Below are positions 36,056 through 43,779 of a stretch of 64,000 nt of DNA, piece by piece (positions within the stretch are counted from its first letter, which is position 1; each line of letters opens with the position of its first letter). Source of the DNA: Mycobacterium haemophilum DSM 44634 (lineage in GTDB: Bacteria > Actinomycetota > Actinomycetes > Mycobacteriales > Mycobacteriaceae); the NCBI RefSeq assembly GCF_000340435.2, contig NZ_CP011883.2:1782687-1846686 (forward strand). The letters are read 5' to 3'. The position numbers and the translations under genes are program-made. Under the pieces are notes generated by a model, which worked only from the letters and a program-made list of their open reading frames with translations, did no database searches and was not told the DNA's origin.

Positions 36056-36903
36056 TGACCGGTTTCGGCGCCCGGTTGGTCGAGGCGACGTCACGCCGCG
36101 GGCAGCTGTGTCTGGGCATAGACCCACATCCCGAGTTGCTGCGCGCATGGGACCTGCCGGCCACCGCGGATGGGCTGGCCGCGTTCTGCGACATCTGTGT
36201 GGAGGCGTTTTCCGGTTTCGCCATCGTCAAACCGCAGGTGGCGTTTTTCGAAGCCTACGGTGCCGCCGGGTTCACGGTGCTAGAGCGCACCATCGCCGCG
36301 TTGCGGTCTGTCGGCGTGCTGGTGTTGGCCGACGCCAAGCGAGGGGATATCGGGTCGACGATGGCGGCTTACGCCGCTGCCTGGGCGGGCGATTCGCCGC
36401 TGGCCGCCGACGCGGTGACGGCCTCGCCGTATCTCGGGTTCGGCTCGTTGCGGCCGCTACTGGAAACCGCCGCGGCGCACGACCGGGGCGTGTTCGTGCT
36501 GGCATCAACCTCCAACCCCGAGGGTGCCACCGTGCAGCGCGCCACGTTTGACGGTCGCGCAGTGGCTCAGCTGATCGTCGACCAGGCCGCCCTGGTCAAC
36601 GGGGACGTGAACCGGTCCGCCGATCTGTCCGAGCCGGGATACTCGGGAAACGTTGGCGTAGTCGTAGGGGCAACGGTTTTCGAGGCACCCGATGTTAGCG
36701 CGCTGGGCGGACCGGTGCTGGTGCCCGGGGTGGGGGCGCAGGGCGGGCGCCCCGAGGCGCTCGGCGGCCTAGGCGGGGCGGCGCCGGGGCAGCTGTTGCC
36801 CGCGGTGTCACGTGCGGTGCTGCGCGCTGGCCCCGGGGTCTCGGAGTTGCGAGCGGCGGGCGAACGGATGCGCGACGCCGTCGCCTATCTCGGTGCTGTT
36901 TAG
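36055..36903 (+). CDS. pyrF: Orotidine 5'-phosphate decarboxylase
   Basis: This group 2 (mycobacterial/PyrF type) OMP decarboxylase makes UMP. It has 282 residues. CLGIDPHPELLRAWDLP carries the substrate-binding Asp. VLVLADAKRGDIGSTMAAYA holds the catalytic Lys-Asp pair, and TASPYLGFGSL and VLASTSNPEGATVQ follow. VPGVGAQGGRPEALGGLGGA is the phosphate-binding end, slightly longer than usual. It is the last gene of the pyr operon; 180 bases of leader for the PE gene follow. Confidence 0.96.
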   Translation: MTGFGARLVEATSRRGQLCLGIDPHPELLRAWDLPATADGLAAFCDICVEAFSGFAIVKPQVAFFEAYGAAGFTVLERTIAALRSVGVLVLADAKRGDIGSTMAAYAAAWAGDSPLAADAVTASPYLGFGSLRPLLETAAAHDRGVFVLASTSNPEGATVQRATFDGRAVAQLIVDQAALVNGDVNRSADLSEPGYSGNVGVVVGATVFEAPDVSALGGPVLVPGVGAQGGRPEALGGLGGAAPGQLLPAVSRAVLRAGPGVSELRAAGERMRDAVAYLGAV

Positions 36904-36979
36904 GAAGTGCCGCAGCCCTCCGACGCGGGTCTCGGGGTCAGCGGTAGTGTGACTACACTCACCGCCTTTAGTCCTGCGC

Positions 36980-37083
36980 CACGCTGTACTCTTACCTCTC
37001 GTTAGCAACGATATTCATGTTCAATAGTGGCTGCGGAGTACCTGTTGAATCCCCGTTGCATCCCTAACAGATGGAGCCTCTGT
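36980..37083 (+). promoter_or_regulatory. PE/PPE leader, copy 1, with palindrome at 36999-37011
   Basis: The sequence from CACGCTGTAC (36980) to the PE ATG is shared with the leaders of the other two PE-PPE pairs. It contains TCGTT-AGC-AACGA at 36999-37011, a perfect 5-bp inverted repeat. ATTCATGTTCAATAGTGGCT follows and a GGAG-type ribosome site precedes the ATG. The palindrome changes in a compensated manner in the other copies. It could be an operator or a 5' RNA hairpin. Confidence 0.6.
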
Positions 37084-37084
37084 C

Positions 37085-37399
37085 ATGACCTTGCCCCTGC
37101 GAGTCGTTCCTGAAGGGCTGGAAGCCGCCAGTGCCGCGATCGAGGCATTGACCGTCCACCTGGCTGCCGTGCATGCCGAGGCGGCCCCGTTTATCGCGGC
37201 GGTGGTCCCGCCTGGGTCGGATCCGGTGTCGGTGCAGAACGCGGTTGGGTTTAGCGTTCACGGTATTCAGCATGCGGCGGTGGCTGCTCAGGGGGTTGAG
37301 GAGCTCGGCCGTTCCGGGGTCGGGGTGGCTGAATCAGGCGCTAGTTATGCGATAGGGGACACGCTGGCGGCAGCGTCGTACCTCGGCGGTGGCCTATGA
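37085..37399 (+). CDS. PE family protein, copy 1 (PE15-like)
   Basis: This 104-residue PE protein consists of the PE domain only. It begins MTLPLRVVPEGLEAASAAIE with the PE pair in VVPEG. The turn is PFIAAVVPPGSDPVSVQNAV, and the C-terminal export signal YxxxD is SYAIGD, followed by TLAAASYLGGGL. It is the expected partner of the PPE that overlaps it by 4 bases (ATGA). It corresponds to PE15 (Rv1386) in position. From residue 5 on it is identical to copy 3. Confidence 0.92.
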   Translation: MTLPLRVVPEGLEAASAAIEALTVHLAAVHAEAAPFIAAVVPPGSDPVSVQNAVGFSVHGIQHAAVAAQGVEELGRSGVGVAESGASYAIGDTLAAASYLGGGL

Positions 37400-39022
37400 C
37401 GAGCACGGAGTGGATGGCCTTCCCTCCCGAGATGCAATCGGCGATGCTGAACTTCGGCGCAGGTGTCGGGCCCATGTTGAACTCTGCCTCGCACAACTCA
37501 CAGCTCGCCATCCAATACGCAGAGGCGGCATCACAGGTCGAGGCGTTGTTGGGGGAGGTTCGGTCCGGGGGATGGCAGGGGCAAGCCGCTGAGGCGTTTG
37601 TGGCCGCGTATCTGCCGTTTCTGGCATGGCTGATAAAAGCCGCCGCCGACTCCATGGAAGTGGCCGATCAACAAGAGGTTGTGGCCGCGGCCTACGAGGC
37701 CGCAGTAGACGCCATGCCGACCGAGGTCGAGTTGGCCGCCAACCAGGTCATGCGTGGTGTGTTGAAGGCGACCAATTTCTTTGGCGTCAACACCATCCCC
37801 ATTGCGATCAACGAGGCAGATTATGTGCGGATGTGGGTCCAGGCCGCTACCACGATGGCGGCCTATGAAGCAACTTCCAGGGTGGCGTTGGCCTCGACGC
37901 CACAGACCAGCCCCCCGCCGCTGATCCTGAAATCCAATGGGCTAATCCATGGTGGCGAGGAGGACTCCCACGAGGACGGTCACAACCATGGCGGTCACGA
38001 TCACGACGGTCACTGTCATGGTGGTCACGCCAGCGCGATAGATAACGCCTTTGCGGAAATCCTGAATCGCGTCAGCGCAGGCCGCATAGTTTGGGACCCC
38101 CTCCACGGCACCCTCAACGGACTGGACTACGACGATTATGTCTTTTCTGGCAACCCGATGTGGTGGCTCGCTCGAGGCCTCGAGTTTTTTCAGGTTGGTG
38201 AACAGTTTTGGGAACTGTTGTTCACCGATCCGACGGCGGCTTTTCGGTTCCTCCTTTACATCCTTGTGTTTGATTTGCCGACGCACATCGCCCAGCTTGC
38301 GCCCTGGCTGGCCGAGACCCCGCAGTTGCTGGCGGTTACTCTCGGTGGCACCAGCGCCGGCCTCGGAGCGCTAGCCGGCTTGGCGGGGCTACCCGGCTCG
38401 AGTGCCATTCCGCCTGCGGTGGTACCGGCGCTAGCACCCGTCGCCGCGGTGCCCGCAATGGTGGCGGTCGCCGGGGCCCCGGCAGTCGCCGCGCCAGGTG
38501 CGCCGCCCGCCTCAGCCCCGCCCGGCGTCAGCGGCCAGCGCCACCGCGGCCGCCCCGGCGCCGCCGGCTACTGGTTTCGGAGGTTTCCCGCCCTACCTCG
38601 TCGGCGGCGGCGGTCCAGGCATTGGGTTTGGCTCCGGACAGTCGGCCTACGCCAAGGCCTCGGCGTCGGCCTCCGATTCCGCTGCGGCCGAGGCGGCTGC
38701 CCAGGCCTCGGCACGTGAGCAGGCGCGGGCTCGTCGGCTGCGCCGCTCGGCGGCGAAGGAACATGGCCATCGCGACGAGTTCGTGACGATGGACACGGGT
38801 TTCGACGCGGCAGCTCCGCCCCTTGAGGATCAGCTGGGTGCCCGGACGTCCGATCGTGGCGCGGGACCCTTCGGGTTTGCTGGAACGGTACGCAAGGAGG
38901 CCGTCGTTGAGGTGGCCGGGTTGACCACGTTGGCCGGTGATGACTTCGGCAGCGGCCCAACGATGCCGATGGTCCCGGGCACCTGGGCCCCCGACCAGGG
39001 GGCGATCGACGAGGCACGGTGA
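37396..39022 (+). pseudogene. PPE protein (PPE20-like, PPE-PPW) interrupted by a frameshift
   Basis: The PPE domain (about residues 1-180) has FPPEMQSAMLNFGAGVGPML, the WxG turn GGWQGQAAEAF and NFFGVNTIPIAINEADYVRM. A His/Asp-rich stretch (residues ~195-215) follows. The first frame then runs to 38718 but loses sense after ~38515. The second frame carries PASAASATAAAPAPPATGFG and the PPE-PPW end: GPFGFAGT and PTMPMVPGTWAP, stop 39022. One extra base near 38518-38530 (run CCCCGCCCGGCG) would explain it. It is either a real inactivating mutation or a sequencing error; the intact form would have about 540 residues, as PPE20. Confidence 0.85.
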
Positions 39023-39145
39023 CCCGACAGTCGATGACGTCGAAGTCAGTGACCCGAAGCCGAGTTCATAAATCGGAGTTTGCCGTCGAGGCGGCGTTGA
39101 TCTGCAGTGCGATCGGTCACGCCGGGTAATCCGCACTGTCGGCAC
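39022..39145 (+). repeat. 3' flank repeated behind PPE copies 1 and 3
   Basis: The 39022-39145 segment is similar to 42262-42385, sharing GAGTTCATAA, GGAGTTTGCCG, AGATCTGCAG-like and GCGATCGGTCA, then CCGGGTAATCCGCACTGTCG. It follows the stop of PPE copies 1 and 3, but not copy 2. The identity, by eye about 85-90%, shows that the duplicated block extended past the genes. I recognise no gene in it. Confidence 0.7.
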
Positions 39146-39229
39146 AGGTGGTGGTCTCAGCGACCCCCGGTGCGAGGGTCTCGAGCCCAGCGGTGAGGGT
39201 GAGTATGGCCTCCTTCACGGTCTCCTGTA

Positions 39230-39323
39230 CTGCGCTACGCTGTACCCGATCTCATTAGCAATGAGATTCATGTTCAATAGCGGCTGGGTGCTTGGTTGAA
39301 CCCCTAACGCACGGAGCGTTTGT
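39230..39323 (+). promoter_or_regulatory. PE/PPE leader, copy 2, with palindrome at 39249-39267
   Basis: GCGCTACGCTGTAC (with TACGCT fitting a TANNNT -10) is followed by ATCTCATT-AGC-AATGAGAT at 39249-39267, a perfect 8-bp inverted repeat with a 3-base loop. This is the longest arm of the three leaders. The conserved TTCATGTTCAATAG and the ribosome site ACGGAG before the ATG at 39325 complete the leader. Confidence 0.65.
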
Positions 39324-39324
39324 C

Positions 39325-39567
39325 ATGACGTTGCGAGTCGTTCCCGAATGCCTAGTATGCGCCAGTGTTGCTATCGAAGCATCGGCCGCCCAGCTTGCCG
39401 CCGTGCATGCCGAGGCGGCCCTGGGTGCCCAACGCGCGTGGACGGGCTCACAGTGGCTGATAGTTGAGGAGCTGGGCCGTTCGGGGGTCGGGGCGGCCGA
39501 ATCGGGTGCCAATTACACGCTTGGGGACGCGCTGGCGACAGCGTCGTATCTCGGCGGTGGCCAATGA
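39325..39567 (+). CDS. PE family protein, copy 2, with internal deletion
   Basis: This 80-residue PE protein begins MTLRVVPECLVCASVAIEAS. Compared with copies 1 and 3 it lacks about 21-24 residues in the middle: AEAALGAQRAWTGSQWLIVEELG replaces the segment containing the turn PPGSDPVS and part of the second helix. The end keeps YTLGD (YxxxD) and ATASYLGGGQ. A PE domain needs a helix-turn-helix hairpin to pair with PPE, so this product may be impaired. It overlaps the PPE ATG by 4 bases. The start follows ACGGAGCGTTTGTC. Confidence 0.8.
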   Translation: MTLRVVPECLVCASVAIEASAAQLAAVHAEAALGAQRAWTGSQWLIVEELGRSGVGAAESGANYTLGDALATASYLGGGQ

Positions 39568-40484
39568 CAGAGCCGCTGTGGCTGGCCTGGCCGCCTGAGG
39601 AGCTCTCGACGGAGCTGAACGGCGGCGTTGGGATCGGGCCACTGTTGGCTTCCGCCTTGCACCATTCAGGGCTCAGCGTCGAATACCGCAAGGCGGCGTT
39701 ACAAATCTCAATAGTGCTAGAGGTGGTGGCGCACCACGGGTGGGACGGAGAAACCGCCGAGGCGTTTGTGGGCGCGTACATGACGCTTTTGCAGTGGCTG
39801 ATCCGAGCCGCCGCGGACAGCGAGGAAGTGGCCGCCCAACAAGAGCTCGCGGCCACGGCCTACACCGTCGCGGTAGCGTCCATGCCGACCCAGCTTGAGC
39901 TGGCCGCTAACCGTGCCATGTGGGCGGTGTTGATGGCGACCAATTTCTTTGGTATCAACACCATTCCCATCGCGGCCAACGAGGCAGAGTATGCGGCGAT
40001 GTGGATCCGGGCCGCCGCCACGATGGCGGCCTATGAAGCAACTTCCAGGGTGGTGTTGTCCTCGATGCCGGAGCTCGACCCCCCGCCGCCGATCCTGAAA
40101 TCCGACGCGTCTACCTGGTTGGCCAACTCGCCGCAGGTGGCGACGGTGGCCCTCGGTGGTGTTGTCGCCAACCTCGGGGCGGCCACCGGCCTGGCGGGGC
40201 TATCCGGCCTGGCTGACGGTGAGTCGTCTGCGATTCCCGACGTAGTGCCGGCGCTAGTGCCCGTGGCGGCTGCGCCGGTTGCGTTGACGGCTGCCTGGGG
40301 TGCTCGGACGTCCGATTTTGGCGCGGAATCGTTGGGGTTTGCTGGCACGGTACGCAACGAGGCGGTCGTTGAGGTGGCTGGGTTGACCACGCTGGCTGGT
40401 GATGATTTCGGCGGCGGTCCAACGATGCCGATGGTGCCGAGCACCTGGGTCCCCGATCGGGCGGGGCTCGGCGAGGCAACGTGA
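39564..40484 (+). CDS. PPE family protein, copy 2 (PPE-PPW)
   Basis: This 306-residue PPE protein starts MTEPLWLAWPPEELSTELNG. It has the WxG turn HHGWDGETAEAF and NFFGINTIPIAANEAEYAAM, followed by WIRAAATMAAYEATSRVVLS. A short linker leads to the PPE-PPW C-terminus: ESLGFAGTVRNEAVVEVAGL (GFxGT) and TMPMVPSTWVPD (PxxPxxW). It lacks the His-rich and long middle region of copy 1. With its shortened PE partner it forms the second pair. The C-terminal half is the closest relative of copy 3. Confidence 0.92.
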   Translation: MTEPLWLAWPPEELSTELNGGVGIGPLLASALHHSGLSVEYRKAALQISIVLEVVAHHGWDGETAEAFVGAYMTLLQWLIRAAADSEEVAAQQELAATAYTVAVASMPTQLELAANRAMWAVLMATNFFGINTIPIAANEAEYAAMWIRAAATMAAYEATSRVVLSSMPELDPPPPILKSDASTWLANSPQVATVALGGVVANLGAATGLAGLSGLADGESSAIPDVVPALVPVAAAPVALTAAWGARTSDFGAESLGFAGTVRNEAVVEVAGLTTLAGDDFGGGPTMPMVPSTWVPDRAGLGEAT

Positions 40485-40509
40485 CGCGACAGTAAATGGT
40501 GTCGAGGCC

Positions 40510-40900
40510 AACGACCCTGAAAGCTGAGTCGTCCAGTCGCTGATGACCACGCGGGCCTGGGCCAGTGCCACGGCTCGCCGGGCGGGATGAAGTGCAGATC
40601 GACGTGATCATGCGCCCAGTTGGCTATTGCCGCACAATCCAATTCGGTCTGTTGTCGCAACGCAGCACCGCCGGATAGGCGCCCCGTTCGGTGGCGAGTC
40701 GGCCCAGTTCGGCGATCTCCTTGAGCGCGACCTTCTCCGACTCGGCATCGGCCAACAACCGTTTTAAGGGTAGCGTTTTCACGTTCGAGACCCTTGAGCC
40801 GTTTAGCGTCCTCAGCCTTGAGCCCGCCGAACTGGTCACACCAGCGGTGATACGTCGCTTCGAAAACACCCAGCTCGCGGCACACCGCCACGGTCTCCAT
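40510..40900 (-). pseudogene. IS3-family transposase remnant
   Basis: On the minus strand, pieces of an IS3 element appear in order but in different frames. First is METVAVCRELGVFEATYHRW with CDQFGGLKAEDAKRLKGLER (orfA helix-turn-helix). Then comes LKRLLADAESEKVALKEIAE, directly joined to RGAYPAVLRCDN (orfB core with its DDE Asp). The end pieces are LHFIPPGEPW and AQARVVISDW. Most of orfB is deleted and at least two frameshifts are present. No inverted repeats were identified. It lies between PE-PPE pairs 2 and 3 and is inactive. Confidence 0.85.
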
Positions 40901-40914
40901 GCTGCGCTACTTCC

Positions 40915-41016
40915 CGTGTTGCGCTACGCTGTACCCAAAGTCCTTTATTAGCAATAAGATTCATGTCCAATAGTGACTTGGGCGCTTGGTTGACCCCTAG
41001 CGCACGGAGTCTGTGT
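40915..41016 (+). promoter_or_regulatory. PE/PPE leader, copy 3, with palindrome at 40945-40957
   Basis: GCGCTACGCTGTACCC and then TTATT-AGC-AATAA at 40945-40957 form the third version of the palindrome. TTCATGTCCAATAG follows, and GCACGGAGTCTGTGTC precedes the ATG at 41018. The leader begins within a few bases of the IS3 remnant. Confidence 0.6.
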
Positions 41017-41017
41017 C

Positions 41018-41326
41018 ATGACGTTGCGAGTCGTTCCTGAAGGGCTGGAAGCCGCCAGTGCCGCGATCGAGGCATTGACCGTCCACCTGGCTGCCGTGCA
41101 TGCCGAGGCGGCCCCGTTTATCGCGGCGGTGGTCCCGCCTGGGTCGGATCCGGTGTCGGTGCAGAACGCGGTTGGGTTTAGCGTTCACGGTATTCAGCAT
41201 GCGGCGGTGGCTGCTCAGGGGGTTGAGGAGCTCGGCCGTTCCGGGGTCGGGGTGGCTGAATCAGGCGCTAGTTATGCGATAGGGGACACGCTGGCGGCAG
41301 CGTCGTACCTCGGCGGTGGCCTATGA
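41018..41326 (+). CDS. PE family protein, copy 3
   Basis: This 102-residue PE protein is identical to copy 1 from RVVPEG to the C-terminus (TLAAASYLGGGL). Only the N-terminus differs: MTLRVV, as in copy 2, instead of MTLPLRVV. The DNA identity with 37097 onward appears complete, including synonymous positions, which indicates very recent duplication or gene conversion. The YxxxD signal (YAIGD) is present. It overlaps its PPE partner by 4 bases. Confidence 0.93.
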   Translation: MTLRVVPEGLEAASAAIEALTVHLAAVHAEAAPFIAAVVPPGSDPVSVQNAVGFSVHGIQHAAVAAQGVEELGRSGVGVAESGASYAIGDTLAAASYLGGGL

Positions 41327-42261
41327 CGAGCACGGAGTGGATGGCCTTCCCTCCCGAGATGCAATCGGCGATGCTGAACTTCGGCGCAGGTGTCGGGCCC
41401 ATGTTGAACTCTGCCTCGCACAACTCACAGCTCGCCATCCAATACGCAGAGGCGGCATCACAGGTCGAGGCGTTGTTGGGGGAGGTTCGGTCCGGGGGAT
41501 GGCAGGGGCAAGCCGCTGAGGCGTTTGTGGCCGCGTATCTGCCGTTTCTGGCATGGCTGATAAAAGCCGCCGCCGACTCCATGGAAGTGGCCGATCAACA
41601 AGAGGTTGTGGCCGCGGCCTACGAGGCCGCAGTAGACGCCATGCCGACCGAGGTCGAGTTGGCCGCCAACCAGGTCATGCGTGGTGTGTTGAAGGCGACC
41701 AATTTCTTTGGCGTCAACACCATCCCCATTGCGATCAACGAGGCAGATTATGTGCGGATGTGGGTCCAGGCCGCTACCACGATGGCGGCCTATGAAGCAA
41801 CTTCCAGGGTGGTGTTGGCCTCGACGCCACAGACCAGCTCCCCGCCGCTGATCCTGAAATCCGACGCGCCTACCAGGATGGCCAACTCCCCGCAGGTGAA
41901 GACGGCTGCCCTCGGTGGTGTTGTCGCCAACCTCGGGGCGGTTACCGGCTTGGCGGGGCTATCCGGGTTGGCGGGGCTATCTGGCCTGGATGCCGGTCAG
42001 TCGTCTGCGATTCCCGATGTAGCGCCAGCGCTGGCGCCTGTGGCGGCCGCGCCGGTTGCGTTGACGGCTACCTGGGGTGCTCGGACGTCCGATTTTGGCG
42101 CGGGACCGTTGGGGTTTGCTGGCACGGTACGCAACGAGGCGGTCGTTGAGGTGGCTGGGTTGACCACGCTGGCTGGTGATGATTTCGGTGGCGGTCCAAG
42201 GGTACCGATGGTGCCGAGCATCTGGGCTCCCGATCGGGCGGGGCTCGGCAAGGCACGGTGA
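41323..42261 (+). CDS. PPE family protein, copy 3 (mosaic of copies 1 and 2)
   Basis: This 312-residue PPE-PPW protein has a PPE domain identical to copy 1 up to residue ~165 (MTSTEWMAFPPEMQSAMLNF onwards). After LILKSDAPTRMANSPQVKTA it follows copy 2 instead: VVANLGAVTGLAGLSGLAGL, GPLGFAGTVRNEAVVEVAGL and PRVPMVPSIWAPDRAG. GFxGT and PxxPxxW are intact. It is the only one of the three pairs in which both PE and PPE look complete and in frame. The His-rich region of copy 1 is absent. Confidence 0.93.
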   Translation: MTSTEWMAFPPEMQSAMLNFGAGVGPMLNSASHNSQLAIQYAEAASQVEALLGEVRSGGWQGQAAEAFVAAYLPFLAWLIKAAADSMEVADQQEVVAAAYEAAVDAMPTEVELAANQVMRGVLKATNFFGVNTIPIAINEADYVRMWVQAATTMAAYEATSRVVLASTPQTSSPPLILKSDAPTRMANSPQVKTAALGGVVANLGAVTGLAGLSGLAGLSGLDAGQSSAIPDVAPALAPVAAAPVALTATWGARTSDFGAGPLGFAGTVRNEAVVEVAGLTTLAGDDFGGGPRVPMVPSIWAPDRAGLGKAR

Positions 42262-42826
42262 CACGACAGTGAACGATGTCGAGTGGGCGACCCAAAGCTG
42301 AGTTCATAAGTTGGAGTTTGCCGCCAAGGCGGCGTAGATCTGCAGCGCGATCGGTCAAGCCGGGTAATCCGCACTGTCGGCACAAGCGCTTTTGTCGGAG
42401 ATGCCGCGATAGCGTTTCAGGCCGCCGCCATACCCGGGTTTGTGGTGGCGGTCTCCGTGGTGAGCCGGGTCGACCTGAGCATCCGGTACGGTGCTCGGTG
42501 ATGATCGCTGTGGTGTGCTGAACAAGCTGGACGGTGGGTAAAAATCCCGGAGCTCGCTAAAGGTGCGCATAGCGTTTTTGGGCAGACATGGATGTTGGAT
42601 CGCCGTGAGTTCAGAGCTCCGCGATGTCGTCTTATGTGATGCTGCGCCTGAGGTTTTCGGGCAGCTATCGCGGCGGCGGTGCCGTCTATGTGGTGCTTAT
42701 CCGCGCTGCCCGCGCCGGGTCGGGGGCCCGTTGCGGCAGCTCCAATGTGTCTGCGGCGGTGAGGGTTGCGTCCACCAGAGTGGCGTATAAGTCGGGCCGT
42801 GAGTTGAGGACCGGCGATGAGGGTCA
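42262..42826. other. Non-coding stretch between PPE copy 3 and the IS256 remnant
   Basis: The first ~120 bases repeat the flank at 39022-39145. The remainder shows no frame with coding character or recognised family on either strand. It may contain the decayed 5' half of the IS256 element, but no transposase motif is visible there. Confidence 0.5.
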
Positions 42827-43233
42827 TCGTGAGAAGGTCGCTTCATCGATGCGCGCGATTTATAGCGCACCGATCGTTGAGGACGCCGAGCTCGCGCTCA
42901 AGGATTTTGATGCTTCCTACGGTCAGCAGTATCCGGGCGCGATTGACGTATGGCGTAACTCCTGGCCCGAATTCGTGTGGTTCCTGGACTATCCCGTGGA
43001 ACTGCCCAAATTGTCCACACCACCAACGCGATTGAATCGATCAACTTTCGGCTGCGTAAGATCGCTAAGGACCGTGGCCATTTCCGGGTAAGGGCACGGC
43101 GATGAAACTGATATAGCTTGGATTGCGCAATATTTCGAATAAGAGAGGAGGATTCGGTACGAGAACCCGCGACTGGGTTGTGGCGCTCAACACGTTCACC
43201 AGACTGCTCCCGGGACGACTTCCCTTGTACTAG
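42827..43233 (+). pseudogene. IS256-family (mutator) transposase C-terminal remnant
   Basis: REKVASSMRAIYSAPIVEDA, then YPGAIDVWRNSWPEFVWFLD, matches the C-terminal part of IS256-type transposases. A frameshift near 43005 leads to IVHTTNAIESINFRLRKIAK, the hallmark TTNAIES block. After RGHFR a second break leads to TAMKLI, an in-frame TAG, LGLRNIS and VVALNTFTRLLPGRLPLY with a stop at 43231-43233. The N-terminal half with the first DDE residues is missing. It is inactive. Confidence 0.88.
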
Positions 43234-43292
43234 AGTCTAATTTGTAGTCAAGTCACTTCGGACTTACATAGAAATTCATGACCGGCTCATTG

Positions 43293-43770
43293 CTACCTGG
43301 CGGTCGGCAGCCGCCGGCTGACAGGCAACGCCATATCGCCGGCCGCCGGCGGCGGTTCCCACGATGGCAGCGAAGCCAACGCTTCATACACGACGTTGTC
43401 GTAGGACGTCATCGCGGTGACGTCTGTGGCGCAGAACTTCTTCATATTGCTCGTCGAGTTGTTGTATCCGGTGCGCAGCCGCCGAATCGACCGCCGCCGT
43501 CTTAGCCGCCTGAGCCCACTCCCGGCGGTTCTCTTCGATCTGGGTCACGGGCACCATCGCGTCATACGCATGGCATAGGCACGCGAGATGCGCTCGGTCG
43601 CATCGCCGGCGTCTATATGCGTGGCAAAGATCTCCCACTGCCTGCCGGCGAGGTCTAGCGACTCCGTACCCAACGCCGTCACGTAGGTTTTGGAGTTAAT
43701 CTCCGGTTTTAGCTTGCAGTATTCGAGGCGTAATGCGCGTAATGCATTGCTCTGTCCTTCGTTTCTTCCC
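43293..43770 (-). pseudogene. Decayed PPE-domain gene
   Basis: Minus-strand pieces in three frames reconstruct a PPE domain. KLKPEINSKTYVTALGTESL corresponds to the N-terminal PPE motif with K in place of the first P. AYDAMVPVTQIEENRREWAQ then LDEQYEE, and after a break FCATDVTAMTSYDNVVYEAL with ASLPSWEPPP, match the last helices. At least two frameshifts and an internal deletion (the WxG region) are evident. The frame ends at a TAG at 43293-43295. It may belong to the same short PPE type as the tandem pair at 21301-22675. Confidence 0.75.
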
Positions 43771-43779
43771 CCTTCTCCT

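Noticed and set aside
42417..42827. 136-codon minus-strand frame upstream of the IS256 remnant
   Set aside because: The composition is Arg/His-rich, with no start context and no family resemblance; it is probably non-coding decayed DNA.
43278..43505. Plus-strand frame over the decayed PPE gene
   Set aside because: The opposite strand reconstructs a PPE domain across frameshifts, while this frame has no recognisable features.
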